DNA of 64,000 nucleotides from Membranipora membranacea (GCA_914767715.1 OU612065.1:37820001-37884000); one strand, 5' to 3'; shown: positions 45,096 to 56,515, counted from the stretch's first letter. Numbers and translations: made by a program. The notes: generated by a model not told the origin, from the letters alone.

Positions 45096-47412
45096 ATGAT
45101 AGGAGGTAAACGCGCCTGTAGTTACTCTGAAGAAGAAATCATAAGCTTCCTTCACTTTGTCAGAGAAACTAACTTTATAAAAGCTATAGATGGAAGGGCT
45201 GTTACTAACATTGCTGTCTTTAAAAGGTTACCAGGGCGGACTAATGAAAGATATAGTGCTAATAAGACTGGAGAACAGTGGAGAACAAAGTTGAAACACA
45301 TGAAGAACAGACACCTAGATGAGAAGCTAGAAGCTACCAAGTCTGGTAAGTCAGTGTCCATCACTTCTGCAGACAGTTCAACAGCAGGTTTTGCTTTTGG
45401 AGTGTAGACAAAAATTGAAGCTGGTTTGAATCTCATGTTGTAAGTAGGTCTTTTTTTATTTTTCTTTCACTCACTGAGTCTATGTGTTGACTAGAAATTT
45501 AGAAAATAAGTCCTACTGCTGCTAACTTGTTTCTAGTACTACTGCTAGCCAAACCACTGGGCTTTGGTCAACCTTTTGCAGTGGCTTATATTAGCAATCA
45601 CGCACCATTTAAAATCATGAATGGCTGAATAGCTCAGTGTGTAGAGTGTCTGCCTAGTATACACTGTTGACTAAGAATGTTGTGGGTTCTAATCCCAACA
45701 GGGTCAGACTTTTTCTCAAATGGGTGCTTTATAGCTGGAGCATTTTCACCTTAATCTTCTACTGCTATTGAGTTGTTTTCTGAAAGTACCCAACAGCTCA
45801 GTGAGCTATTGAAATACCTCTCTGCTTGCACTATTTTGCTCCCGATATGCAAAACTTTCCGTGGTGGGAGGTCCCACACCCTCCCCGCCACGCCTACGGC
45901 GTGTGGATCGGGCTGCACCCGATCATTATGCTCATCTCTAAAAAGTCAGTGAGTGAAATTTTTTTAAATATACGCCCCTGACCTTTTGGTTTGACTTGTT
46001 TGTGTTGTTGGTCCCAGGTCATGTATACTGCTTATGAAAAGGAAGAAATGGCAAACTTTGTTGACAGGAGATTGGACTGGTCAAAGCAACAGCACTTGAC
46101 TTGCAATGGCTGCATCAGGGCTCACAACCACTTGGATTTAGCCCGAGTTACTCAGGGGGGTCTTTCAATTAGAAAGAGTGATGCTTTACTAAAGCAAGTT
46201 ATCACTATCACATCGCTCAAAATTAACACGCACTTGGCCTTTCAATTAGACCAAATCGTTTTTAAATCGCTCACTCAGAATGTATATAGTTCCATCAAGT
46301 GACTGAGCGATCTGAAAGCGAGACCCCTAGCAGGTATCACTCACTCACTCACTCACTCACTCACTCACTCACTCACTCACTCACTCACTCACTCACTCAC
46401 TCACTCACTCACTCACTCACTCACTCACTCACTCACTCACTCACTCACTCACTCACTCACTCACTCACTCACTCACTCACTCACTCACTCACTCACTCAC
46501 TCACTCACTCACTCACTCACTCACTCACTCACTCACTCACTCACTCACTCACTCACTCACTCACTCACTCACTCACTCACTCACTCCCCTGCGTTCCTCT
46601 TTTTACGACAACAATGTTGTTGAATCTCTTTTGATGGTAATAGCTCCTTCAACACTTATCATAAGTGTGTGTATCTTTTTATAGGACATTCTGCTAGTAC
46701 ATGGGTGTACTATAATGAGATGAAGGAGACCATGGGCCATCGCTCCTGTGCCAACTCGGTAGATGAAGACTTGGCAAACGAGGAGAATGATGGTGAGCAT
46801 ATTTTAAGTAAAGTGACACAGTTTTTCCTTCCCATCTATGGAGTGGCTTGATTTGTATATGTGAGATAGATAGTATCAAAGCAGTCAACACATGCGCATA
46901 CTAGATTTCAATTAGTAAAGGCTGTCACTAGGCCCACTCACCTTACTTCAATATTGAGTAACAGTAGCTCCTTTGTAAGACTAGGTGTTTTTGATCAGCT
47001 TCACATTAGTAGTTTGTTCCTATCCCCGAGTCCTATATAATTTATCATCATCATTTGTGGAGACTTCTCCTAACTCTCCTTGAATTTACAGATAAGTAGA
47101 GGACTGAATCGCTAGAAAGTCCTTTGTGGTTTATCATAACTATTTCATCTAAAAACTCTCCTGTATGTATTTTCAGCACTGTCTCAAACACGTGATGAAA
47201 ATGAGACCGGAGGGAGTGAGGCCAGGAGCGAGAGCAGGGCGAGCACCAGCACTAGTACAAGCGAATGTCCGCCTCCACCAAGCAGCAGCAGCAGAGGGAG
47301 AAAAAGAGTGAGACTGAGCCATCGCTTTCTGAAGTATTTTGCATTTTTGAGATTGAAGACAATGAAGGAAATGAATGCCATATTTAGTAACTTTTTCTGT
47401 AATGTTTACTAG
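45096..47412 (+). CDS. Harbinger Myb/SANT-like accessory protein (197 aa, 3 exons)
   Basis: Exons 45096-45345, 46685-46792 and 47177-47412 join in phase 1 with GT-AG borders and give an open 594-nt frame. Residues about 9-80 are a Myb/SANT trihelix: SYSEEEIISFLHFVRE, then NIAVFKRLPGR, then TGEQWRTKLKHMK. Exon 2 gives STWVYYNEMKETMGHRS and exon 3 the acidic, Ser-rich and RGRKR segments. Compared with copy 1 a deletion removes the KMLEQQ segment and shifts the frame, so the protein ends early (FCNVY) and lacks the Pro/Gln tail. In active elements this protein helps bring the transposase to the nucleus and the element ends; here the partner transposase is broken. Confidence 0.65.
45620..45960 (+). 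mobile_element. tRNA-derived SINE
   Basis: A-box-like TAGCTCAGTGTGTAGAG (45630-45646) and B-box-like GGGTTCTAATCCC (45684-45696) are spaced as in a tRNA. An unrelated body follows with GC-rich hairpins near 45890 (CCACGCCTACGGCGTGTGG and ATCGGGCTGCACCCGAT). It lies in the first intron of the Myb-like gene. Confidence 0.65.
46153..46337 (-). mobile_element. MITE family M, copy 2 (interrupted by microsatellite)
   Basis: Matches the reverse complement of the intact element at 56266-56515 from its terminal CAGGGGGGTCTTTCAATTAG to GTATC, where the (CACT)n array begins. The remaining 60 or so bases of the element, including the other terminus, are absent. Confidence 0.8.
46338..46586. repeat. (CACT)n microsatellite, about 62 units
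   Basis: Nearly perfect tetranucleotide array. Its seed is the CTCACTCA run inside the MITE (intact copy: GTATCGCTCACTCAGTGTG on the minus strand near 56320). The right edge abuts Harbinger sequence that copy 1 also has. Thr-His-Ser-Leu frames across it are artefacts. Confidence 0.95.
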
Positions 47413-48061
47413 CTTAATAAGTCGTCCAGTTAACGTCCAGTATCAGACCCCACACACCCCACAAAATATCCTCTTCATTTGCCATTATGACACCATCTAG
47501 GCAAACGCGTCCACATGCGCCTCAAACTCCAGCCAGCACTCTATCAAACCCCGCACCAACAAGTCAGTGAGATGGGTTTGGGGCAAGATGGACCGTCCCA
47601 GATGACAATGATCTATATTAAATTATATATTTCCATCATTCAAAATTAGACTCCTCAGATCTCAACAAAACCAGTTTCTGTAAATTTTTGTTTGTTGTAG
47701 GGTCCAATTAAATATTGTTTTTTCTCTCTTGATACCTTGTATTAAGGTGTTACATTTCCATATTGTAGAATAGAACCAACCTGTGTATGAATCAAGAGAT
47801 ATTATGTATTTTTCTGCAACTTCAGTAAAAACCAGAGCAAGACAAAATTAATGCTAGCACAGTGCACACTAAAAACCAACTCACTCATCTAGAGCTATGT
47901 GCACACACAGTAATTTCACTTTACAGTTAAAAGCTAACATGTCCAAACATGCACATATTGTAAGCAAAGGAAATAATAAAGCTTTATCAGATGCACACAA
48001 ATCAGACATATCTCGACAATTGCAGTCTGAGTACTTTTTTATAGTTGTCGAGTATTGTTTC

Positions 48062-48425
48062 CATTCTGCGCATGCTCAGCTCTGGGCATGAGCTGATCAC
48101 TGCAAAATTGAGTCTCGGAATTCCGAAGCCATCTGATTGGCTACCTGCTCTGGTGACATACTCCCCAAAGCGTGCGGATTTGTTATTGATAGTTAACCTC
48201 TCTTGTCATTATTAGCTGATTTTTATTGACAGTTTATGCAGGGGATAACCCATTTCCCCTTTCCAAAGTTGCAATCAGAACCCAAACTAAACTCATTGTT
48301 CTTGCACATGCGCAAATTCAAGTCACGCATGATGCTTACTTAGCCTTACGACACCTGCTTTGTGGTAATGATAGCCTAGTTTATCAGTGATCTACATGCC
48401 CAGTCAGATCGCGAGAGTCAGTATG
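48062..48425. mobile_element. 364-bp non-autonomous element with 9-bp target duplication, copy 2
   Basis: Flanked by TATTGTTTC on both sides (48053-48061 and 48426-48434). Harbinger copy 1 has the empty site near 14237-14250. Ends CATTCTG and CAGTATG match those of the element at 13699-14061, inserted elsewhere in the other Harbinger copy. Confidence 0.85.
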
Positions 48426-49401
48426 TATTGTTTCATACCACACGTCCCATTTCTCAGTCTCAAATTATTTTACTCCCTTTTTACTCACTTAATATTACTG
48501 TGTCACTTTCTTGTTACCTTGTATAACTGTGATACATCTCCACAACTCAGCAATCGCAGTCTTAGTACATTTTTATAGCCGTCGAGGATTTTCTCATACA
48601 ACAGTCTCAACTTATCTTACTCCAGTTTCACCTACTAAATATTACGGTATTACTTTTCAGATCTCAATTTATTGCTATGTATTACTTTTTCAGATCTTGT
48701 AATAAGCTTAGTATTTTATATAGATTGCAGAGCCTTGAATTTTAAACAACCAACTCTGCTCTCCTTGTTCTTATTGTATAACACGCACCTCATTACTCAA
48801 CTTTGTCAGATCGCTAAGAATTTATATTATGCTACTGAACATTTAAAAGAAAAATAAATTGATCAACATGCAAGAAAAGGATGAAACAATTTGTTACTCC
48901 TACTCATCACGCAACCCGCTACTATTTCCAGGTCTAGACAATCCCAGTACTGGTAAAAAATTAGCCGGTCGACGGTTGTGTTTTGTTTATCTCACTCAGC
49001 TGATCACCTCATAGATTACTCTGTCTCATCATGGGAAACTGGGTTATTTTTCCAGGTCTAGAAATCCCAGTAAAGTTAAAAAATTTACATCGTCATCTCA
49101 TTATATTATGGTATTTTAGAGTGTGTTTTTATTAATAAATGTAACTATCTACTTGAAATAATAATTACAGTAGTTTAACCACACAAAAAAATGACGGGTT
49201 ATTCTGTTGAGATCTGAAAAGTAGCACAGTAAGACTGAGAGCTGAGTAGTTAGACGCGTAGAAAAAAAAATAATCTAAAACTAGTAACATAATTTAAATT
49301 GATCTCACAACAAACAAAAATTTACAGAAACTGGTTTTGTTGAGATCTGAAAAGTATAATTTTAAATGATGTATATATATTATATTTATATATATGTATA
49401 T

Positions 49402-50268
49402 CTAGCGGTGGACAGATGACAGATGAGTCCCTGCCAAAAAATATCCGATACGGTCTTTGATGGCTTTGGCATTATCACCATCAATACGGCCATTTACCTG
49501 TCTTTGTGGCTGTGGAAAGTTTGCAGCATTTATGTCATCCATAGCAGCTAGAGGTGGCATTGGTAATCTGAGCTCTTCACACATGTTATGGAGAATGCAG
49601 CACGCTATAATAACTCTTGGCGCTGAGAGGCAGTCAAGGTCCACTCTTTTATGAAGAATCCTCCATCTTGATTTCAGCTTCCCGAAAGCAATCTCAACAC
49701 ACATACTGCTTGGTATACATTGAAGCTGGCATCCTTAGGAGGCAAATTCATGCCGATATAACCTTTCATTTTCCTGTCAGATAGGGGGTACGCCGGAACC
49801 CCAAGAATGTGGAGTGATATTGTTTTTCCATTGATGGCTCTGTCATGTTTTAGCATCGAGTTATGTACCAGAGTGGAGAGGGGTGATATATGGTACTCAG
49901 TGGCATCATGTGCAGCCCCAGATGTGTTAGAATACACATCCCTAAATTTGTAGTGGCAATCCACAACTGCCTGGAGTACCACTGAGGAGTACATTTTCAA
50001 AGTCACTTTTCCCATCTAGCGGTGGGTTTATCGGTATGTGACTCCCGTCAATAGCTCTTATCGCTTGGGGATGTTTGTACTCGTTATCGTCTGCGATGAG
50101 TCGAGCATCCTCATCTGTGTACCATCTGATGTAGGTCTTTTTCTTCCTACTTAATGCTGTTAAGAAGGCGTACACATAACCGTGCACAGACGTTTTGGAG
50201 ACACCAAAGACAGCAGCTACAGTTTGGTATTCACTACAGCTTGCAGTTTATACAGTGCTATGCATATC
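49402..50268 (-). pseudogene. HARBI1-like: HARBI1-like DDE transposase, copy 2 (frameshifted, N-terminus missing)
   Basis: Starts after the acceptor at 50269. It contains the helix-turn-helix region and AIDGSHIPI (first catalytic Asp). After a frameshift near 50010 it reads VVLQAVVDCHYKFRDVYSN and SGAAHDATEY (the HD block), and after a second shift near 49700 MCVEIAFGKLKSRWR (catalytic Glu) and ACCILHNMC, ending at 49402 with a tail (RIGYFLAGTHLSSVHR) that copy 1 has lost. Together the two copies cover all three catalytic blocks, but neither is intact. Confidence 0.8.
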
Positions 50269-50369
50269 CTAAAATAACAAAAACTTAAATAGTAAATGCA
50301 CCATCATGATCCTAGTTTGTTATATGTTTTAATTACTGAAAAACACCAATTCAACATGTGAAATTCTTT

Positions 50370-51170
50370 TTTCCTTCTTGTGTAAGGCTTTAGTTTGATG
50401 GCTCGTTAAATCGTCTTCATCTTTCTGCAAATGATTTGGTTAGCATGTACTCAATATTTGTAGTGTACTATTGGTGATATGGCAACAATAACCCAAACAC
50501 ACATCACCCTCAGCTTCATTGTTTAGCATTGTGTTGGACTACATGCCACACTCACAGCGCCACGCTCAACTCACCGGGAAAGAAGCAGCCAGTAGTAGCA
50601 TGTACTGGTAAGTCTCTTTATTGTGACAGTATCAATGGTAATCTAATCACTTGTCTGGGGGGGATAATTTGAGGCGGCGCTGAGCCCATCAAAAATCCCC
50701 TCAAGCAGCTTTTGTTTATGGTAGAACGAAACATAAAACAGTGGAACTGAAAAGTTACTAACTGTCTACAGCACCGAGTATTCCCAGGCGATCACCCATC
50801 CAAGTATGAACTGGGCTCGGCGTTGCTTAGCTTCAGTGATCGGACATGAACTGGCGTTTTCAACGTGATATGGCTGTAGACAATTTAGGTGCTTGATTTT
50901 ACAAGTTTTATGCTTGGATTTTGAAATTCCAAATCTAGGGTATGCAACTCTTTTTACATTCTTGTGTAAGGCTTCTCTTTGATGGCTTGTTAAATTGTCG
51001 CCTTCTTTCTGCAAATGATTTGGTTAACATGGACTCAATTTTTGTATTGTACTATTGGTGATATGGCAACAATAACCCAAACACAACATCACCCTCAGCT
51101 TCATTGTTTAGCAGACTACCCGCCACACTCACTGTGCCAAACTTAACTTGGATCGGACCAGAACTGACAT
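50370..51170. repeat. Direct repeat of about 583 bp around a 5S rRNA-like sequence
   Basis: 50376-50535 and 50959-51130 are about 85-90% alike by eye (TTCTTGTGTAAGGCTT, CTGCAAATGATTTGGTTA, TGGTGATATGGCAACAATAA, CATCACCCTCAGCTTCATTG). The 5S-like gene lies between them, as in a 5S rDNA array with intergenic spacers. After the second spacer only a scrambled 5S-like scrap (GGATCGGACCAGAACTGACA) is seen near 51153. Confidence 0.7.
50764..50881 (-). rRNA. 5S rRNA gene or recent pseudogene (118 nt)
   Basis: The minus strand shows the animal 5S hallmarks in order: CATATCACG, CCGATCACTGAAGCTAAGCA (internal promoter A-box region), then ACTTGGATGGGTGATCGCCT (C-box) and GGGAATA. Helix I pairs perfectly (GTCTACAGC with GCTGTAGAC). 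Bases differing from the usual animal sequence keep pairing in helix II (CGTTG with CAACG) and in the CCGAG/CTCGG stem. Length is right. The first TTTT lies about ten bases past the 3' end. It could be a single dispersed gene, an array remnant, or the head of a 5S-derived SINE. Confidence 0.75.
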
Positions 51171-51179
51171 GTGATATGT

Positions 51180-53570
51180 GATATGATTGAGGAATTTTTT
51201 GTCACTTTGCAGTTGCTTAAAATAACTTAATTTAAGGCTAGCCAATATTTTCTCACCTTCTTTATTTAATACATATAGATTCAGCCAAAATTTAGTGCCA
51301 GCTAAAAATAACTCGACTCAAAATTGGCTGAAATATACAATAGCTAACATTTACTCCTCTAGGGTACAACGTTCTGTATAATCAAATGAATCAACATTGA
51401 TCACAGAAAGTTCAGGAAACTAAGTTCTATGATCAATTTCCAATGGCTGACTTAACTGAAGCAGAGGTTGTGACATGTGTCAGTGTCCCCAGGTAAATGC
51501 AGTTTATGAAGAAAGCCAGCAGACATATAAAAGCAACTCTTAAAATTACTGTGTCTAATTTAATTGATTGGTAAGCCAAGGATGCAAACAATAGATTTTA
51601 TTGGCTGATGATATCATGTATGAAAGCACTCTAAGTATCCAAAATGTCATGCCTAACCCAAACAATCAATACAGATGTAATAGGGCAATAGTAGGTCATA
51701 CCATTTTACGATTTGAGAAGAATATGGAGAGGATGCCAGTGAGTATTACACGTTGGTACACAGAGATTTCCTGTTACAGTAAATGTGAATTGCACTATTA
51801 TTATAGATGACAACATAGCGGGTGACATGCAAAAACTTGAATACACTTTTTGGCATTTTTATGCTGCAGGGTGAATCAAGGGCACTTAAAAATTAGTATA
51901 AATTAGTTATGCTGCTGCTTGTCAGATTAACTTAAAGTAAGCAGAGATTCTACATGGGCCTGCTCAGATTTCCAAAAGCTAGTAAACTGAAACTTTCGGA
52001 GTACGGAGTTGTGCCGTCAGCGAAATGCAAATGCTTTTCCTCTGTCCAAACTCTGAATTTACTCAAATCTCCATATAATACATAGAATAAATGCTTGCTG
52101 CTGCCCCTGGTTGAGTACAATTTTATGTTCAATGATTTTAATATTCTTTCAGTACATATTATTGTGTTCCTTTACTAGTCAACGCAAAGATGTGATAGCC
52201 AAAAGGATTATTTGCAGATAAATATTATTGTCTGATGACACATTGTTTCTGTAAAATGTATCTTGTTCAATCATTAGTAATTACAAGAGCTTGGTAAGTG
52301 TTAAAGGGATTATATATTCTGTACTTCATATGTGTGAACGGACAATCTGATCTCACATAGTGGCTTTATCTCAACTTTTTCTATACTTTTACCTAAACCT
52401 TGTTGAGGGAAATGATGCTAAATTTCCGTGGAAACAATTGTCTATCGAAAAGTAAAAGAATATGGCTAAAATTGCCTCTTCATGACTCACTAAGTAATAT
52501 ATAATAGGGTGTAATATAATAATTATGATATATGTATATAATAAGTGATATATAATAATTATGAAACTCATTATAGTGTTCATAAGGCAAGGACGCAGTG
52601 TCAATTTGGGACAAAATAAGACTGGCATAAAATATCATGTGCTTAATTGGGACTAAAGAGCTGCAGAGTCAAAATCCAACTTGAAAAAGTTAGAAAGTCG
52701 CAGAAACTTTGGTCATGTTGGAAGCTCTCAGATATTCCAAGAATAATTTGACTTCTTTGAGCTTGATTATTAGAAGAAAAAGTGTTAACAAATTGAATTT
52801 CATGAATAGAAATGGTCAGATAGCAAATCACATACTATTTTTATGTGGAAAGAAAATCGACCCTAGAAGAGTAAATGTTACAGCTGGCAATTGCTTCCTG
52901 GCTATATTTATCGCTATTATGAAGGTATTATTAAAGCAGTCAAGGCTTTAATTAGGCTGAGACATCGTTATGTTGTAACAACAGAATTAAATTCTTTTCT
53001 TAGAATGGAAATAGTATCATAACATCATGCAGTTAGAACACTTAACACAGGGGCTCATCTGATATTGATCTGATTGGCTGTCCCTACTAGCATGAATTAT
53101 ATAGCCTGGGAAATCAACTTCTTTACAAAACTGCAGACAGTATTAAAATGCCTTCAACGTCGATGATTTGGGCTTTTCCAGAATGCTACTAGGGACTGGC
53201 TATTTTTGCAAGCCCATTGTTTGGCAAAAGAAAGCTAATGATGCTATTCCAGATATGGAATTCAATGGTTGTAACAATCCATGTGAATCACAAGGAGCCT
53301 CAAAACGACCAAATAAACGAAACCGGGAGGAGCCTTTTTGACCCAGCTATATCTCAGGAGGTTTTGCTCTTCCAACAATGAATAATAACAATAATGTAAA
53401 CAGACAAATTGATGGATATAATGAGAAAGTAAGAAAGTGGTTGACTAGTTAGCCCAGAAGTTATGAGGGAAACACCATTGAGAGAAACATGTTGGTACTA
53501 TGGAAGAGTTAAATTTAAGGATGTTATGCTACCCTTTAGAAAAACAAAGAGAAGTCATATCATTAGTCAT
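51180..53570. other. Intergenic, nothing recognised
   Basis: Contains an AT-rich stretch near 52495-52570. No supported exon or element boundary. Confidence 0.4.
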
Positions 53571-53630
53571 TCAACATATTTTATTTCATCAAATATTCAA
53601 AACCATTTCATTAATATGCCTGGTCAAAAG

Positions 53631-54308
53631 CTATTTTGATGTGATGACATATTTCTTCCAATCACCGCTGTCGTTGGAGTTTCCGTTACCATTTCCATTT
53701 TTTCCAGATCCAGAGTTTCCGTTTCCATTACCGTTTCCATTTGTACCTTTACCATCATTTCCGTTTCCATTACTGTTTCCATTAATTCCACTTCCTTTAT
53801 TCTCATTTCCATTTCCGTTTCCATTTACACCTTTACCATTGTTGTCGTTTCCGTTGGAATTTCCGTTCACTCCATTACCCTTGTTCCCGTTTCCATTTGC
53901 ATTTCCATTCGTTCCATCACCGTTGTTTTCATTTCCATTCCCATTGCCATTGACTGGGCCATCTGACCTCTCTGCAATTTAGAGAAGTAGTTGATGACAG
54001 ATTGCCTCCCTAATGATCATCTATGTAAATTTAATGCAAGAAAGGGATCGCTTCTCATGCCAGTTTATTTGTATTCATTATTTTATTTTTTGAGATGACA
54101 TAACTTTTATCTTATTTCTGCTGCGGATGGATAAGGTGTGGTTATTGAAAACAATTCTTTCTTTGAGCTCCAAGAAATTGGGATTATTATGCAGATGATG
54201 AAACTTACCTTGAGTGTTCTTTCCTCCTTTTTTAGAGTTTGAAGAGTAGCCGCATTCTACGATGGCCACAACAACAACCAGTACTACAATTATTCTCAGT
54301 GACAGCAT
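53631..54308 (-). CDS. Secreted Asn/Gly 14-residue repeat protein, long member 7 (146 aa, 2 coding exons)
   Basis: Coding exons 54308-54209 and 53971-53631 join in phase 1 (donor CAAG|gtaagt, acceptor ttgcag) into a 441-nt frame. Residues 1-19 are a signal peptide (MLSLRIIVVLVVVVAIVE), then CGYSSNSKKGGKN. From about residue 38 there are seven 14-residue repeats of consensus G[TVIK]NGN[GAS]NGN[GDE]NxGx, for example GTNGNANGNGNKGN and GVNGNGNGNENKGS. The tail is WKKYVITSK. Repeats carry Glu, Asp and Lys, unlike the uncharged tracts of the short members. AATAAA on the minus strand is at 53580-53585. An intron separates the signal exon from the repeat exon, which the short members lack. No other domain is visible. 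Confidence 0.83.
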
Positions 54309-54466
54309 GGTATCAGCAGGTTATATTCTGTAAATGTGTAAAAGAGCTATGATGTCAAACTATAGGATACCAAAAATGTTTGGTATAAAAAGCAAAAGTT
54401 TTAGAAACCAAGACAGTCGTGAGAACTAAATATAATAAATAAAACATAAGACTATATCTGCCTTAC

Positions 54467-54548
54467 CTTAGCTTTTAAAGGGAGACTGTGTTCTTGACTG
54501 GTGAACAGTGTTCTGTGTCATAAACATCGAACTCCATTGCCTTTTATA
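54467..54548 (-). promoter_or_regulatory. TATA box and leader exon of member 7
   Basis: TATAAAAG at 54541-54548 (minus). The leader core ACAGAACACTGTTCACCAGT and ACACAGTCTCC follow, ending GCTAAG|gtaagg at 54467/54466. The 5' UTR intron runs 54466-54328 (tttacag). Sequence outside this core is unlike the other copies. Confidence 0.8.
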
Positions 54549-54559
54549 GCAGAAAAATA

Positions 54560-56265
54560 CTGCTGTATCCTACTTCTATTTTAGTTCTGTATCCTGTATA
54601 GGATACGATGATATATTTTTAACTACCTGGCTTACCATACGTTTATCACTAGAGTTTGACAGTTTCTTGTTGATATGCCAACTTCCTTTTAAGAGATTAC
54701 ATTGACAATCCGTCACCACTTCCATATGTGACTGGTACTGGTGTTACAATGACGCTCATTATTTTTTAAGGAATATGTATCCTTGTCCCATCAGCAGAGA
54801 TGGGTTGGTCTCATCTTCAGGTCAGTCTTGACTAGATACTTGTTCCAAATTTCTTTGGTGACAAGGGGGCGACATCAATGTGGTTACCAGTCAAGATTGA
54901 CACCCATTATTTATGGAACTGGGAAGCTTGTGTGTACCAGGATATGCTTACAACAGCAGTTTGAGAGCCGGGAGAATGCTATCCGTAGCACTTCATTATT
55001 ATTCCAAGACTTATCTTCTGCAAACTTGAGAATACCACTCTGCATTTAATTTATCATTATTTTAGAATGATTTAGTTTTGAATAAGGTCATCATCTACCC
55101 TCATTAAAAAATACTAGTTACATGAATGCTGTAACCACAAAGAACTTATGGTACTATCAGATGCTTTGATTGACAACAAAGGAGAAATCCAAATCTGGTC
55201 AGGACTTTATATCATAGCGTGGATTCTTTGTTTCTCGTAAGATACTATCAATATAAAGTTTTGAATTTGAGAGGCCATTGCCACGAAGCAAGAGTGAAAG
55301 CAAATTTCTTTCAAAACTCAACAGAAGAATATTACCAGGATGTGGGTAGTGGTAAACAATAAATGCCAATAAATCTTTGCATTTTAGGCACTTTAATCAC
55401 ACTTGCGGAACTTTAAATATCATCGTAATGATGATGAAGTAAGCAGTGATAGGCTGTTTTAGCCTGTTTTAGCCTGCTCCATAAATGGCATTCATTTATC
55501 TATACATAAATCTCAATGATGTCATTAGTAATTTGCTCTTGATTATGTAGGTGAAAATCTCATCACCCCAGGCTTTTGACAGGGTAGCTGCGGATTATAA
55601 TAACAGGACATGCCATTACTCTGTGATAATATCTAGGCCTGTGTGAATATACATCAAAGCTGTAAAGCTGAATATAATGTGGAAATAAAACATCTCACAA
55701 AATCTTTATCTCCATTTTGGATTTGCTTTGTTGTCCCATGAGAGACATGATCTGCTTCTGTGCTCTCAGAATTACACATTATTGGGTATCCTGCTTTGAA
55801 CTGTAGTCAGTGTTCAGGTAAATTACACTCCAGCACTGTATGGCAGGGGATACCAACTCAGATAAGGACCAGATCTATAACAAACTATATGAGTATAGTC
55901 ATTTTTGATGAATCATTCAGAATATTATTATTTAGGATTGACAGCTTAGCGGAGGGCAACGGTGCCAGAATCCGACATCATGGTGGATCTGTAACATGAC
56001 AATGTCATATTATTCATTGCTGCCTTGTTCTGTGTTTGCTATATCATTTTGTTATCATTATTTCATTTGCCCAACAACCACATCATGTTGGTAAGAAATT
56101 AGATCCTGTGATATATTTGAGCCCTGCACAACAACACAGCAAGAATAGTGTTTAGGTACCAGGTCAATAGTAAATTGCGATAATTTTGGTTGACAGCGTA
56201 GGCGTAACTGACAGTGTTTGTGTGGCATAAGAAAATTAATTGATTAAAAAGGTTTCAATAGTTCG
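54560..56265. other. Intergenic, nothing recognised
   Basis: Only short chance frames. No transposon terminus or RNA gene seen. Confidence 0.4.
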
Positions 56266-56515
56266 CCAGGGGGGTCTTTCAATTAGAAAGAGCAAAAATT
56301 GCAATCTGATCGCTCACACACTGAGTGAGCGATACTTGCTAGGGTCTCGCTTTCAGATCGCTCAGTCACTTGATGGAACTATATGCATTCTGAGTGAGCG
56401 ATTTTGGAGCGATTTTCTCTAATTGAAACACCAAGTGAGTGATAATTTTAAGCGATGTGATAGCGACCACTTGCTTTAGTAAAGGATCAATCTTTCTAAT
56501 TGAAAGACCCCCTGG
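56266..56515 (+). mobile_element. MITE family M, intact copy (250 bp)
   Basis: Terminal inverted repeats of about 25 bp: CCAGGGGGGTCTTTCAATTA (56266-56285) with GAAAGA following, mirrored at 56491-56515. The interior contains many CGCTCA/TGAGCG words that can pair. A second copy at 46153 is inverted. I could not settle the target duplication. Confidence 0.85.

Larger units (their letters stand above)
45096..50362 (+). mobile_element. PIF/Harbinger element, copy 2 (right-truncated, decayed)
   Basis: Collinear with copy 1 from 46587. It adds the SANT exon at 45096 and a large first intron holding a SINE and a MITE with an expanded microsatellite. It stops at 50362, before the transposase N-terminal exon, where 5S-type spacer sequence starts. 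An extra ~140 bp near 46950-47085 is absent from copy 1. Confidence 0.8.

Noticed and set aside
45152-45436. 94-codon minus-strand frame
   Set aside because: Shadow of the SANT exon of the Harbinger accessory gene.
46299-46634. Thr-His-Ser-Leu repeat frame
   Set aside because: Pure translation of the (CACT)n microsatellite.
50766-51014. 82-codon minus-strand frame
   Set aside because: It runs through the 5S rRNA-like sequence and its spacer; not a protein gene.
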